Assembly: GCF_028622875.1 (NCBI RefSeq)
Contig: NZ_CP117709.1
Location: forward strand, 6,327,001 to 6,391,000
Origin: Streptomyces sp. MMBL 11-1
GTDB lineage: Bacteria > Actinomycetota > Actinomycetes > Streptomycetales > Streptomycetaceae
DNA: 64,000 bases
Direction: 5' to 3'
How positions within the stretch are numbered: the first letter of the stretch is position 1; each line of letters starts with the position of its first letter. A program made the position numbers and the translations under genes. Shown piece by piece: positions 1-8,107 of this stretch. Under the pieces are notes generated by a model, which was not told where the DNA came from, did not search any database, and was given only the letters and a program-made list of their open reading frames with translations.

Positions 1-1
1 G

Positions 2-1759
2 GTCATCCGCCGCATCGGAGCGCTCGAACGCGAACTGCGCGATGCCGTACGGGTCATGCCCACGGCGCGAGGCAGGCTGCGCGTGGCCATCGCGGGAAGG
101 ACCAAGTCCGGGAAGACCACGCTGCGCAAAGCGCTGACCCGTGAGGCGGACCGGACCGGGATCGGGCGAGGGGCGCATCGCACCACGCGGGAGACCTCCG
201 CGTTCCACGTCGGCTCCGTGACGTACCTCGACACGCCCGGCGTCGCCGCGAAGGACGACGACCTCGACGCCACGCGTGCTCGGGCCGCGTGCGACGGCGC
301 CGACGCGGTGATATGGAACTACGCCGACACGCTGCGTGAGGAGGAGTCCGCCGAGCTCCAGCGACTCCTCCTCACGGGGAAACCTCTGCTCGCTGTCGTC
401 AATGTGAAGGGAAAGGTCGACGAACCGCACCGTCTTGAACGCTTCGCAAAGGATCCGGAGAGAGAGTTCGCGTCGGCGACGGGTCACATGGTTCGGATCG
501 AGCAGGTCTCCGCAGCGGTCGGCGTCACGTTGCCCGTTGTCCTCCCGGTCCACTCCGGTGCCGCGCACGAAGCGTTGTCCACGGCGGACCGCGAGCTGGG
601 GGACAGGGCCCTTCGGGCGAGCAGGTTGCCCGAGCTGGAGCAGTCCCTCACCCGGCTCCTGGCCGAGCGTGCGATTCCGCTTCGTGCGGTTCACCTGGCC
701 GAGGACGTGCGGGCGCCGCTCGCGGCGTTCCACGACCGGCTGATCGAGGAACTCCCCGGGATCGGTCTCGCGCTTGCCGAACTCGCATGCTCGACGCCGC
801 GTGACCGGGCAGAGTCGCTGGAAGCCTTCCGGACAGCGGGCCGGGACACGCGTGACCTACTCGAAGCCGAGCGCCACCGCGCCAAGGAGCGGGTGTCGGA
901 GGTGGTTCGGGACCTGGGCGGCGTGGCTGACGCGCAGCGGTGGAGCGACTTCGTCACCGGTTTGGACCTGGAGGGACTTCTCTCCGGTCTCGGGGACGCG
1001 TTCGAGCAGGAGGCGCGGAAGCGGGGGGTGCTTCTGCGCGTACGGGCGAACGCCCCGGACCATCAGGACGACGCGCAGCCGCGTGTACGGCCGCGTCCTG
1101 ACCTGAAGGAGAAGGCCGTGAGCCTGGGCACGGCGGCAGCCAAGGGGGCGGCGACGGCCCTTCTGAGCTCCGTCGCGGCCAAGGGGATCCTCAAGAAGCT
1201 TGCGGTCCCCCCTCCCGCGGCGACGTTGGTCTACGCGGTGGAGGGCCTGGCCGGAGCGGCGAAAGCGGTGAGCGGTGAGGTTGCCCGCACGCGGCGGGCG
1301 AAGGACGGGTGGACCAGCACGACCACGACCGAGGCTGAGGCCTGCCTCGATGACCTGTTCGACGGACTTGTGGCATGGTCGGCTCGTATCACCGATGACG
1401 CGACGGCTCAGATCGATGCCCGGTTCGAGGCGCGGTCCGCGGACATCAGGGTCACGCGGGAGCGGTTCGAGCGACTCTGCGGGCTGCGGACGGCCGTGCG
1501 GTCCGCCCTCGACGCGATCGACCTCGTCCTGGCGCGCCGGCTCCTGGCTCTCGCGGGAGGGGACCCGGCGGCGATCCGTCGGGCACGTCGGACGCCGGGA
1601 GTCGAATTTCGTGCCTGGGTCGACGCGTCCCGCGTCGCGGACGTGCGGTCGTGTCTGCGGGGCCAGTTCGTGGACGTCCTCACTGAACGGATCGAGATCC
1701 GCGCGGATCTCGGATGGCTCGGCACCCTCGAAGGAACCGAAGGGAACACAGATGGCTGA
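2..1759 (+). CDS. Dynamin-like GTPase A (5' end outside window)
   Basis: P-loop GTPase. The P-loop GRTKSGKT lies about 14 residues after the first ATG (position 56), followed by a DTPG G3 motif and an NVKGK stretch in the G4 position. The frame stays open from ATG 56 back to the window edge and reads as a plausible helix. ATG 56 has no ribosome site, so the true start is probably upstream of the window. A long helical region follows the GTPase domain, with an Ala/Gly-rich hydrophobic stretch around residues 355-400 that could touch membrane. The stop overlaps the next GTPase gene by 8 bases, so the two are probably co-translated. Tandem GTPases are typical of bacterial dynamin-like proteins, whose known roles are membrane remodelling, septation and phage or stress tolerance. 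The assignment to that group is inference from architecture. Confidence 0.7.
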   Translation, partial: VIRRIGALERELRDAVRVMPTARGRLRVAIAGRTKSGKTTLRKALTREADRTGIGRGAHRTTRETSAFHVGSVTYLDTPGVAAKDDDLDATRARAACDGADAVIWNYADTLREEESAELQRLLLTGKPLLAVVNVKGKVDEPHRLERFAKDPEREFASATGHMVRIEQVSAAVGVTLPVVLPVHSGAAHEALSTADRELGDRALRASRLPELEQSLTRLLAERAIPLRAVHLAEDVRAPLAAFHDRLIEELPGIGLALAELACSTPRDRAESLEAFRTAGRDTRDLLEAERHRAKERVSEVVRDLGGVADAQRWSDFVTGLDLEGLLSGLGDAFEQEARKRGVLLRVRANAPDHQDDAQPRVRPRPDLKEKAVSLGTAAAKGAATALLSSVAAKGILKKLAVPPPAATLVYAVEGLAGAAKAVSGEVARTRRAKDGWTSTTTTEAEACLDDLFDGLVAWSARITDDATAQIDARFEARSADIRVTRERFERLCGLRTAVRSALDAIDLVLARRLLALAGGDPAAIRRARRTPGVEFRAWVDASRVADVRSCLRGQFVDVLTERIEIRADLGWLGTLEGTEGNTDG

Positions 1760-3494
1760 CGGTGGTCCGGTCGACGCGCCCACGATCGACGGGGGCCGAA
1801 GCGCTCTCGTACTCGCGCTGGCCGCACGTGCCGAAGAGGTCCTGGGCGCTCACCCTCGCACTCGCGCCCTGACCACGAGCCTGCCTCGTGCGGACACGAG
1901 CCCGCTGCGGATCGCACTGCTGGGCCCGTACAGCGCGGGGAAGTCCACGCTCGTCGCGGCACTGCTCCGGCTCCCGTCGGCCGACATCGTCGATCTCGTC
2001 GACGCGGCGCCCAAGACGCACGAGGCGACGTCGTACGAGTGGAACGGAGCGACGCTGGTCGACCTGCCCGGGACGCTGTCGGGTGTCTACGGGCACGCCG
2101 ATGCGGCGCGGGGCGGTGTACGTGGTGCGGACGCGCTGATGATCGTGACAACGAGCGAACTGCCGGGCGAAGCAGAGACCAGGACGATTCTGCGGGCTCT
2201 CGACGCTGACGGGTTCGCTGACCGGAGTGTGGTCGTCGTCAACAAGATGAACGCCGAGAACAGCGATCGCGATGTCGTCCTCGACGAGATCCGCGGGCGC
2301 CTCGGGCCTTTCGCCGACCGCGTCCCGATCGTCCCCACCGACGCACGCGACTACATCGACGCGCTCCATGACCCCACTCTCCCGCCCGATCAGCGACAGT
2401 GGCTTGTCGCGGAGAGCGGTATCGACGCTCTGGCGGCCGAGTTGCGGAGAATGACCGCGCCCGGTGTCAGCGGTGTCCGGCCCAAGGCTCAGGCCTTCGA
2501 ACTCCTTCGAGTGCTGGCGGACGCCGAGCGGCAGTGGGTTCTGGACGGCGAGGAACTCGATGCCGCGGAGAGCGCGAAGAAGGTCGAGGAGTCGATCTCG
2601 CGGGCGAAGGAGCGTGTGCTGAGCGCCCTGTTGAGAGGGAGTGAAGTCGTCGCTTCCAGGATCACGACGGCCGGAGACAGGGCCGCTGCCGGCGTCTCGG
2701 AGAAGGACGGGGTCGTCCCCGACCGCGTCACTCGTGCCGTCCAGGAGCAACTGGAGCGTGCGAGCAATGAGTTCGACGCGAGTTTCTCTTCGTCGGTGAG
2801 GACGGCCTTCGACGCGCTGGTCGCCGAGTACGGAACCGGTGTGCCCGAGCCTGAATCCTGGGGGAACGACCTCGAAGCACGCGAGACGACGTTCGACGGG
2901 TCCCCGGATGGCACGCCACCGTTGACGCAGGGGGTCAAGGAAGCGGCGAAGAAGGCCGCGAAGGTGGGTACCGAGAAGGCGGGCGAGTGGATCGGGAAGA
3001 TCGCGGACGGCGGTAACGGGCCGGGAAGCGCGGCCTCCGCGGTCGTGGAAAAGCTCAGCAAGAACCGGGTGGGCCGGAAGATCCTCGACGCCGGAGGGAA
3101 AGTCACCAACGGCGCGGAGAAGTTCAAACCGTGGGGCAAGACCAAGGCGGCCGGCAAGGTAGCCGGTACGGCCCGCAAGGTGCAGTGGGTGCTGGCAGTC
3201 ACAGGGCCGTTGATGGACCTGACGAGCGTCGCGCAGGACCAGAGCAAGTGGATGGCGCTCAACAAACGGCGGAAGCAGATCAAGGATCACTTCGACGAGG
3301 AAGCGCGCGAACAGCGGACCGCTCTCACCGATGCCGGTGAGCGGTACCTGAGCGAGTGGATCACCGAGGTGGAACGGTCGCTCAGCGGTCTCACGAAGCG
3401 GGGCTCGGACATCAAAGCCGAGCGTGAAGCGGCCCTGACGGCGATCAAGGGCCTCCGCGAAGAGGCCGAGAAGCTGGTCGGGCCGACCCGCTGA
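1752..3494 (+). CDS. Dynamin-like GTPase B
   Basis: A 580-residue second GTPase. It has P-loop GPYSAGKST (58-66), DLPG (104-107) and NKMN (164-167), i.e. complete G1, G3 and G4 motifs. The C-terminal half is charged and helical, with Lys/Ala-rich amphipathic stretches (about 395-500) where dynamin-like proteins carry their membrane-binding and stalk parts. Start ATG 1752 is chosen because an AAGGGA-like ribosome site precedes it and it overlaps the upstream GTPase stop by 8 bases; the frame remains open upstream but only antisense to known motifs of gene A. It probably acts with GTPase A as a hetero-oligomer, as DynA/DynB and LeoABC-type pairs do (family knowledge). No membrane-spanning helix is obvious. 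Confidence 0.72.
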   Translation: MADGGPVDAPTIDGGRSALVLALAARAEEVLGAHPRTRALTTSLPRADTSPLRIALLGPYSAGKSTLVAALLRLPSADIVDLVDAAPKTHEATSYEWNGATLVDLPGTLSGVYGHADAARGGVRGADALMIVTTSELPGEAETRTILRALDADGFADRSVVVVNKMNAENSDRDVVLDEIRGRLGPFADRVPIVPTDARDYIDALHDPTLPPDQRQWLVAESGIDALAAELRRMTAPGVSGVRPKAQAFELLRVLADAERQWVLDGEELDAAESAKKVEESISRAKERVLSALLRGSEVVASRITTAGDRAAAGVSEKDGVVPDRVTRAVQEQLERASNEFDASFSSSVRTAFDALVAEYGTGVPEPESWGNDLEARETTFDGSPDGTPPLTQGVKEAAKKAAKVGTEKAGEWIGKIADGGNGPGSAASAVVEKLSKNRVGRKILDAGGKVTNGAEKFKPWGKTKAAGKVAGTARKVQWVLAVTGPLMDLTSVAQDQSKWMALNKRRKQIKDHFDEEAREQRTALTDAGERYLSEWITEVERSLSGLTKRGSDIKAEREAALTAIKGLREEAEKLVGPTR

Positions 3495-3508
3495 CCTGAC
3501 GGACCGTG

Positions 3509-3550
3509 GTCCCGGCGGTGAACGCGCCCCGTGATCACGGCCGCCGGGAC
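3509..3550. terminator. Hairpin after GTPase pair
   Basis: A 10-base stem GTCCCGGCGG pairs with CCGCCGGGAC. The loop contains a second perfect palindrome, CCGTGATCACGG. It lies 15 bases after the GTPase B stop, consistent with intrinsic termination. Confidence 0.5.
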
Positions 3551-3649
3551 AGGCGCTCAGGTTCCGATGCGAACCCCGCTGACCGCGACCAGGTGTCCCG
3601 GCCGGGGCGCTCGGACCCGTCGGCGTGTCGGCGCCGTTAGCCTGTCGGC

Positions 3650-5002
3650 ATGACGGAGCGTGTCGTGCCCGGCCGTGCGGGCGGCCTGATCACCCTGGAG
3701 GCCGCGGACGCGCTGTGGGTCGGGCTGACGGCCGGCGGCGCCGTGCCGACGGCTTCCGGGGTGTTCACCCGCTCGCCCGCCACCCGTGCCCGGACGGGGT
3801 ACGTCCTGCTCGGGAGCCGCGTGGTCGCGACGGCCAGGGCGGGCGGCGGTCGGTGGGGCGTCGCGGAGCGCGAGGTGCGCCGGGCGGCCGTGGAACTGGG
3901 CGCGGTGGTCATGGACCGGCGGGACCTGGTCCGCGTCGGCCCGTTCCGCGGAGCGCCGGAGCCTGAGCCGGAGCGCGACGAGGAGACGCCGCTGCGCTGG
4001 CGGTGGCGCGTCGCGGGGGAACTGGGGGAGCCGGGCGGCCCCGGGCGCGGGACACGGCACGAGGACGGCCGGCCGTGTCATCTGGTGGGGATCGACTGGC
4101 GACGGCTACTCGTGGAGCACAGCTCCGACGGGACCCGGCGGACGTGGTGGCTGCCGCGCGCGGTGGTGAGGCTGCTAGACGCGGCCGAGCACGCCGAGAG
4201 GCGGTGGCTGCGAGCCGCGTGGATCAGTGAGACGGGCACGGCCGTGGCCGAGCCGTCCTCCCACCCCCGGCGGGCCGAGGACGCCGACGGGCGGCGCGCG
4301 ACGAGCGCCGAGAGCCCCGCCGCCTCATCGCGCCCGTATGGCAGGGAGCTCGAAGGCCAGCTGTACTCGGTGTTCAGCAGAAAGCCCGGCATCTCCCAGA
4401 AGGTGGCCGGGTGGGTGTGTGCCGTCTGTGGCGGCGAGCCCGCCACGGTCCTCGATCACTGCCACGAGCACGGCTACGTCCGCGCCCCCGTCTGCCAGTC
4501 CTGCAACACGCGGGAACGTCCCGACCATCTGTACGCCAACGACGTCCGGGTCGCGAACCGCTACACCCGCCTCTTCCATACCGACGCCGACGACTGGCTT
4601 CGCCACTGGCATCGCTGCACCGGCTGCCGCGCGCGCACCACCCTGCCGCTGCCGCACCTCGCCGCGTGGACCGCCTTCATAGCCTGCTGGTCACTGCGCC
4701 CGACCCACCGGGCCCCGCGCGGGCGCGAGCCCTGCGGCACCCTGCGCGTGTCCTGGGCGGGTAGTCAGAACGCGCCTCGGTCCTGCCTGTTCACGGTCAC
4801 GGTCGATTTCTGCCCCGCCGGCGAGCACCGTGTCCTGGCGCGGGTCTCCTACCGTGAGGCCGCCGAGCGGTTCCGTGGCTGGCTCGCCGAGACGGCCCCC
4901 GCCGTGGCCGCCGCGTCCGGCCCCGACCGCCTGGACGGCCTCCCCGCCCAGCCCCGGCCGGTCGTCGTGGATCCCGGCGGCGAGGGCCTGGGACTGTTCT
5001 GA
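3650..5002 (+). CDS. Endonuclease VII-like HNH protein
   Basis: A 450-residue protein with a Zn-binding His-Me finger nuclease core of the recombination endonuclease VII family. The CxxC is at C257/C260, DHCH is at 269-272 (catalytic His region) and the closing CxxC is at C282/C285, in the order typical of phage T4 endonuclease VII-like domains. The roughly 220-residue N-terminal and 150-residue C-terminal parts are not recognised. The C-terminal part has another CxxC (HRCTGC, about 322-327) that may bind zinc. The family cuts branched DNA; a defence, recombination or mobile-element role cannot be told apart here. ATG 3650 was taken because the upstream intergenic sequence has other stops and a terminator. 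The gene stands alone and converges on the DUF397 gene. Confidence 0.72.
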   Translation: MTERVVPGRAGGLITLEAADALWVGLTAGGAVPTASGVFTRSPATRARTGYVLLGSRVVATARAGGGRWGVAEREVRRAAVELGAVVMDRRDLVRVGPFRGAPEPEPERDEETPLRWRWRVAGELGEPGGPGRGTRHEDGRPCHLVGIDWRRLLVEHSSDGTRRTWWLPRAVVRLLDAAEHAERRWLRAAWISETGTAVAEPSSHPRRAEDADGRRATSAESPAASSRPYGRELEGQLYSVFSRKPGISQKVAGWVCAVCGGEPATVLDHCHEHGYVRAPVCQSCNTRERPDHLYANDVRVANRYTRLFHTDADDWLRHWHRCTGCRARTTLPLPHLAAWTAFIACWSLRPTHRAPRGREPCGTLRVSWAGSQNAPRSCLFTVTVDFCPAGEHRVLARVSYREAAERFRGWLAETAPAVAAASGPDRLDGLPAQPRPVVVDPGGEGLGLF

Positions 5003-5008
5003 GCCGAA

Positions 5009-5041
5009 GAGCCGCCCGCCGCGTACGGCGACGGGCGGCTC
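5009..5041. terminator. Bidirectional terminator between convergent genes
   Basis: A perfect 10-base stem GAGCCGCCCG / CGGGCGGCTC with a 13-base loop lies between the stops of the endonuclease VII-like gene and the DUF397 gene. Confidence 0.65.
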
Positions 5042-5068
5042 CCGCGTAACACAGGACGGGTGTGCCGC

Positions 5069-5254
5069 TCAGTCCTCCGCCGCGTACCGCACGAACCGCG
5101 TCCAGCCCTCGCGGTCGACCGCAAAGGGCCGGCGCTCCACGTCCTTGGAGTCCCGGACGTGGACGGCCTGCGGGGTGACGGCGACCTCGACGCAGCTGTC
5201 GCCCTGGCTGCCGCTGTAGCTGGACTTGAACCAGGCGAGTCCGGTCGTACTCAT
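5069..5254 (-). CDS. DUF397 small protein
   Basis: A 61-residue protein with the DUF397 signature: FKSSYSG near the N-terminus, CVEVA in the middle and VRDSKD (about 35-40), ending soon after a Trp/Phe segment. Its start overlaps the stop of the XRE regulator gene (5251) in an ATGA arrangement, so it is translated with it. In Streptomyces, DUF397 proteins accompany WhiJ-like XRE/DUF5753 regulators and HATPase proteins (whiJ and abaA-type loci). They act as developmental switches and have been likened to toxin-antitoxin modules. The specific target is unknown. Confidence 0.88.
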   Translation of the reverse strand: MSTTGLAWFKSSYSGSQGDSCVEVAVTPQAVHVRDSKDVERRPFAVDREGWTRFVRYAAED

Positions 5255-6120
5255 AGCTCTCCTCGCAGTTGCTCCAACAGACCCCGGGACTCCCTGGGGT
5301 TGAGGGCCTGTGAGCGCAGTGTGTCATAGCGCTGGTGGAGCAGACTCACCTCTTTCGGGTCGGAGATCAGCCGCCCGTTCTGCTGCCCCTCGGAGTACCC
5401 GAGCCGCCGCCCGTCTGGGGTCTCCAGGAGTTGCAAAGGCCCGTCCAGGCACGCGTGCAAACCCGCGTCCAGGGGGATGACCTGCAACGTCACGTTGCGC
5501 GGCGCGCTCGCCTCCAACACGTGATCCAGAAGCTCCCGCATCTCCTCCGTGTCGCCGAACCGGCGCCGGAAGACGTGCTCTTCCACGATGAAACTGAACG
5601 GCACAGTCGGCCGCTCCCGCAACATCCTCTGGCGTTTCTGCCGCGCGGCGAGCTGTACGTCCAGCTTTTGATCGGTCAGCAATGGAATGGTGCCCTCGAA
5701 CACCGCCCGGGCGTACGCCTCCGACTGCAGCAGCCCCGGCACGAGCCGACACTCGTACGTGTACAGGCTGACCGCCACCTTCTCAAGGCGTGCCCACCGC
5801 CGGAACCACACCGCGAGACCCGCCTCGGCGCGGGTGAGGAACGGGGCGGACCTCCGCAGCGCCCCCGTGTTCCCCAGGGCCCCTTCCCCTCGCTCGACGA
5901 ACGCCTCGTCCGGCATCCGCCGCCCCAACTCCACCGATTCCACCGTGTGCTTGGAGAAGCGGACGATCTCCGCGAACTCGGCCCTGCTGAGCCCCGCGTG
6001 CTCCCGCAGGGCCTGTACGACGGCCCCGAAGGTCCGCAGGCTGTCCGACGGATCGGGCTCCCGGCCCTGCTCGTCCGTCTCGCCCGCCCCGTCCGTCACG
6101 ATCTCGACGTCCTCAGCCAC
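5251..6120 (-). CDS. XRE-family regulator with DUF5753 (WhiJ-like)
   Basis: A 289-residue DNA-binding protein. An XRE helix-turn-helix (about residues 30-75, AGLSRAEFAEIVRFSKHTVE) is followed by the roughly 180-residue DUF5753 domain with its usual YTYECRLVPGLLQSEAYARA-type start. GTG 6120 follows a GGGAGG ribosome site. It is divergent from the HATPase gene and co-translated with DUF397, which makes up the standard WhiJ-type trio. The inverted repeat at 6220-6244 in the divergent region is a reasonable operator for it (inference). Family role: developmental repression relieved by the small partner. Confidence 0.88.
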   Translation of the reverse strand: MAEDVEIVTDGAGETDEQGREPDPSDSLRTFGAVVQALREHAGLSRAEFAEIVRFSKHTVESVELGRRMPDEAFVERGEGALGNTGALRRSAPFLTRAEAGLAVWFRRWARLEKVAVSLYTYECRLVPGLLQSEAYARAVFEGTIPLLTDQKLDVQLAARQKRQRMLRERPTVPFSFIVEEHVFRRRFGDTEEMRELLDHVLEASAPRNVTLQVIPLDAGLHACLDGPLQLLETPDGRRLGYSEGQQNGRLISDPKEVSLLHQRYDTLRSQALNPRESRGLLEQLRGEL

Positions 6121-6219
6121 CCGCGGCCACCTCCCGACGCACCCGTACCTCGACCGCCGTCCCGGCGATCGACAGCACTCAGCGTGACGCGTACGCCCCC
6201 GTACCGTCTACCGCATGTG

Positions 6220-6244
6220 CCCGTACGCTGACGCAGCGTACGGG
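6220..6244. promoter_or_regulatory. Perfect inverted repeat in divergent promoter
   Basis: CCCGTACGCT, spacer GACGC, then AGCGTACGGG: a perfect 10+10 repeat between the divergent XRE and HATPase genes. It would fall inside the coding sequence if the HATPase gene began at ATG 6215, which argues for the later start at 6290. It is a candidate operator for the neighbouring XRE regulator. Confidence 0.5.
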
Positions 6245-6289
6245 TCTCGCTCCTGGCGCGTGCTCCCGCGCCCCCGCCACGCTGGCCTC

Positions 6290-6769
6290 ATGTACGCGAC
6301 CGGACCCCACCAGCACTCCACCGTATGGACGTTCGCCCAGCGGCTGTCCTCGACCCGTCGCGGTGCCCGCCTCGCCCGCCTGCTCGTCGCCGAGCGGCTG
6401 ACGGCCTGGGAGGTGTCACCCAGCGTGGCCGAACGGGCGGTACAGATCACCGCCGAACTCGCGGCCAACGCCGTCCTGCACGGCCGTGTCCAGGGCCGTG
6501 ACTTCCGGGTCGCCCTCACCTGCGCGGCGGCGTCCGGCGGTGTCCGCATCGAGGTCACCGACCCGCGCGGCGAACGGCTTCCCACCCCATCGCCAGGCCC
6601 CGGAGGCATCCCCTCCGACACCGAGTCGGGCCGAGGGCTCCTCCTGGTCGCCGCCCTCGCCGACCGCTGGGGCGTGGAGCCGTACCCACCGAGTGGCAAG
6701 ACGGCGTGGGTCGAGATCGGGCCGGGCGGTGCCGCCCGAAGTCACGAACCCGGACCCCCAACCCGTTGA
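6290..6769 (+). CDS. HATPase_c ATP-binding protein (anti-sigma-like)
   Basis: A 159-residue GHKL ATPase of the RsbW/SpoIIAB-like class. It has the N-box AELAANAVLHG (about 55-65), DPRG in the G1 position and SGRGLLLV in the G2 position. It lacks a histidine-kinase dimerisation domain and so is a stand-alone ATP-binding protein, as found beside WhiJ/DUF397 pairs. Start ATG 6290 is preferred over ATG 6215 because the first 25 codons of the longer form cover the inverted repeat and show no family similarity. Probable function is binding a sigma factor or anti-anti-sigma partner; this is inference. Confidence 0.8.
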   Translation: MYATGPHQHSTVWTFAQRLSSTRRGARLARLLVAERLTAWEVSPSVAERAVQITAELAANAVLHGRVQGRDFRVALTCAAASGGVRIEVTDPRGERLPTPSPGPGGIPSDTESGRGLLLVAALADRWGVEPYPPSGKTAWVEIGPGGAARSHEPGPPTR

Positions 6770-6910
6770 TCGCCTCGACGGTGGCCGCCCGGTGTACTCC
6801 GACAGCCGACCACCGACGAGCAGCCCGGGGGAGGGTGCGCACAGAGCCGCGCGGGCAGGCTTGGTGTGGAAGGATTCGAGTATCCGAGGACGGCCGGGAG
6901 GAGGGCAGCC

Positions 6911-7567
6911 ATGATCGACAGGTTCACGGACGGGCTTCTCACACCGGCCGAGACGTCGTCCTACCTCCAGATTCCCTCCTCCACCCTGCACAGCTGGCTC
7001 CAGGGGAGGGCGGCCGGAGCGCCGCTCGTCCACAGTGTCGACCCCGTGCGGCGAGGACAGCCCTCGGTGCCGTTCGTGGCGGTGGCCGAGGCGTACGTCC
7101 TGCGGTCGCTGCGGGACCTCGGGCTCAGGATGAGCGAGATCAGGGAGGCTGCCGGGGCGGTGCGGGCGGCCTTCGACACGCCGTATGGCCTTGTCTCCCG
7201 GCGCATCGCCACGGACGGCGTGGACATCTTCATCGAGCACGCCCCCGACGACCTGCGCAGGGCCCGTGACGGGCAGGCGCCGATCCGGGAGGTCGTCGCG
7301 GACTACCTGCGCTACCTGTCCTGGGACGCGGGGGACGATTTCCCGTCCAGTCTCCGGCTGCGACAGTACCCGGCCTCCGTGCCGGTCGTGATCGACCCCC
7401 GGTTCGGGCACGGCCTGCCGGTGATCGAGGCCAACCGGGTGCCGGTGAAGGCGCTGACCGACCTGTGGGAAGCCGGCGAGTCCGTCGAGGACATCGCGTA
7501 CGAGTACGACATGGAGCCGGAGCAGGTGGACGCGGTCCGCCAGGCTGTGGTGCGCCTTGCCGCCTGA
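6911..7567 (+). CDS. VapB45-like antitoxin (HTH + DUF433)
   Basis: A 218-residue protein. The N-terminus is a winged-helix/MerR-like DNA-binding region (TPAETSSYLQIPSSTLHSWL). The C-terminal 55 residues match DUF433: VIDPRFGHGLPVI, then VPVKALTDLWEAGES and VEDIAYEYD. This is the layout of long VapB45-type antitoxins such as Mycobacterium tuberculosis Rv2018, which are about twice as long as ordinary VapB proteins. ATG 6911 is chosen for the AGGAGG at 6898-6903; the frame continues upstream without a ribosome site. The stop overlaps the toxin gene by 11 bases. It presumably represses its own operon and neutralises the downstream toxin. Confidence 0.8.
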   Translation: MIDRFTDGLLTPAETSSYLQIPSSTLHSWLQGRAAGAPLVHSVDPVRRGQPSVPFVAVAEAYVLRSLRDLGLRMSEIREAAGAVRAAFDTPYGLVSRRIATDGVDIFIEHAPDDLRRARDGQAPIREVVADYLRYLSWDAGDDFPSSLRLRQYPASVPVVIDPRFGHGLPVIEANRVPVKALTDLWEAGESVEDIAYEYDMEPEQVDAVRQAVVRLAA

Positions 7568-7943
7568 GTTCTTCCTCGACCGCAACCTCGGACGGCGCGT
7601 CGCCGAGGAACTGCGTGCCCGTGGATGGACCGTGCACAGGATCGGCGAGGTCTTCGCGGGCGACGCCCAGGACGTACCGGACGAGGAGTGGATCCTCCAC
7701 GGGCTCGCCCAGGGGTGGGTGCCTCTGTCGAAAGACGGGCGGATCAAGACACGCGACCGCGAGATCCGGCCGGTCCACGAGCACGCGGCCGTACTCTTCT
7801 ATCTGGATAACCAACAGCTCCGCAGCCTGGAGATGGTCGAGCGTCTCCACATCTGCCGCGAGGCGATCCACCGGGCGGTCGAAAGGGGCGGCCCCGCCGC
7901 CTATGCCGTCCGAGCGGACCGCATCGAGCGCACCTGGCCTTGA
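7557..7943 (+). CDS. VapC45-like PIN-fold toxin
   Basis: A 128-residue protein starting at TTG, 11 bases inside the antitoxin gene; no other start exists in this frame. It opens with FFLDRNLGRRVAEEL, followed by DEEWI and LSKDGRI, spacing the acidic residues as in the DUF5615/VapC45-like PIN branch. The length matches VapC45 (about 138). The family are Mg-dependent RNases. The combination of overlap, rare TTG start and antitoxin-first order suggests toxin synthesis is kept below antitoxin synthesis. Confidence 0.78.
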   Translation: MPPEFFLDRNLGRRVAEELRARGWTVHRIGEVFAGDAQDVPDEEWILHGLAQGWVPLSKDGRIKTRDREIRPVHEHAAVLFYLDNQQLRSLEMVERLHICREAIHRAVERGGPAAYAVRADRIERTWP

Positions 7944-7948
7944 CTCTC

Positions 7949-7999
7949 GCACCGCCCCCGCCACCCCCTCCGGGTGGCCGCCCCCCCGCCGGGCGGTGC
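7949..7999. terminator. Hairpin after VapBC-like operon
   Basis: Stem GCACCGCCC / GGGCGGTGC encloses a second hairpin CCACCC...GGGTGG in the arm. It lies between the toxin stop and the convergent glycosylase-like gene. Confidence 0.5.
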
Positions 8000-8107
8000 G
8001 CCGCGCGTCCATGCCGACTCACAGCCGATGGCGTCGTCCCCGTCGTGGTCCAGCTGGTGCGGGTCGCGAGCCGACCGAGGCGGACGGGAGGCCGTCTTCC
8101 GGCGCTG

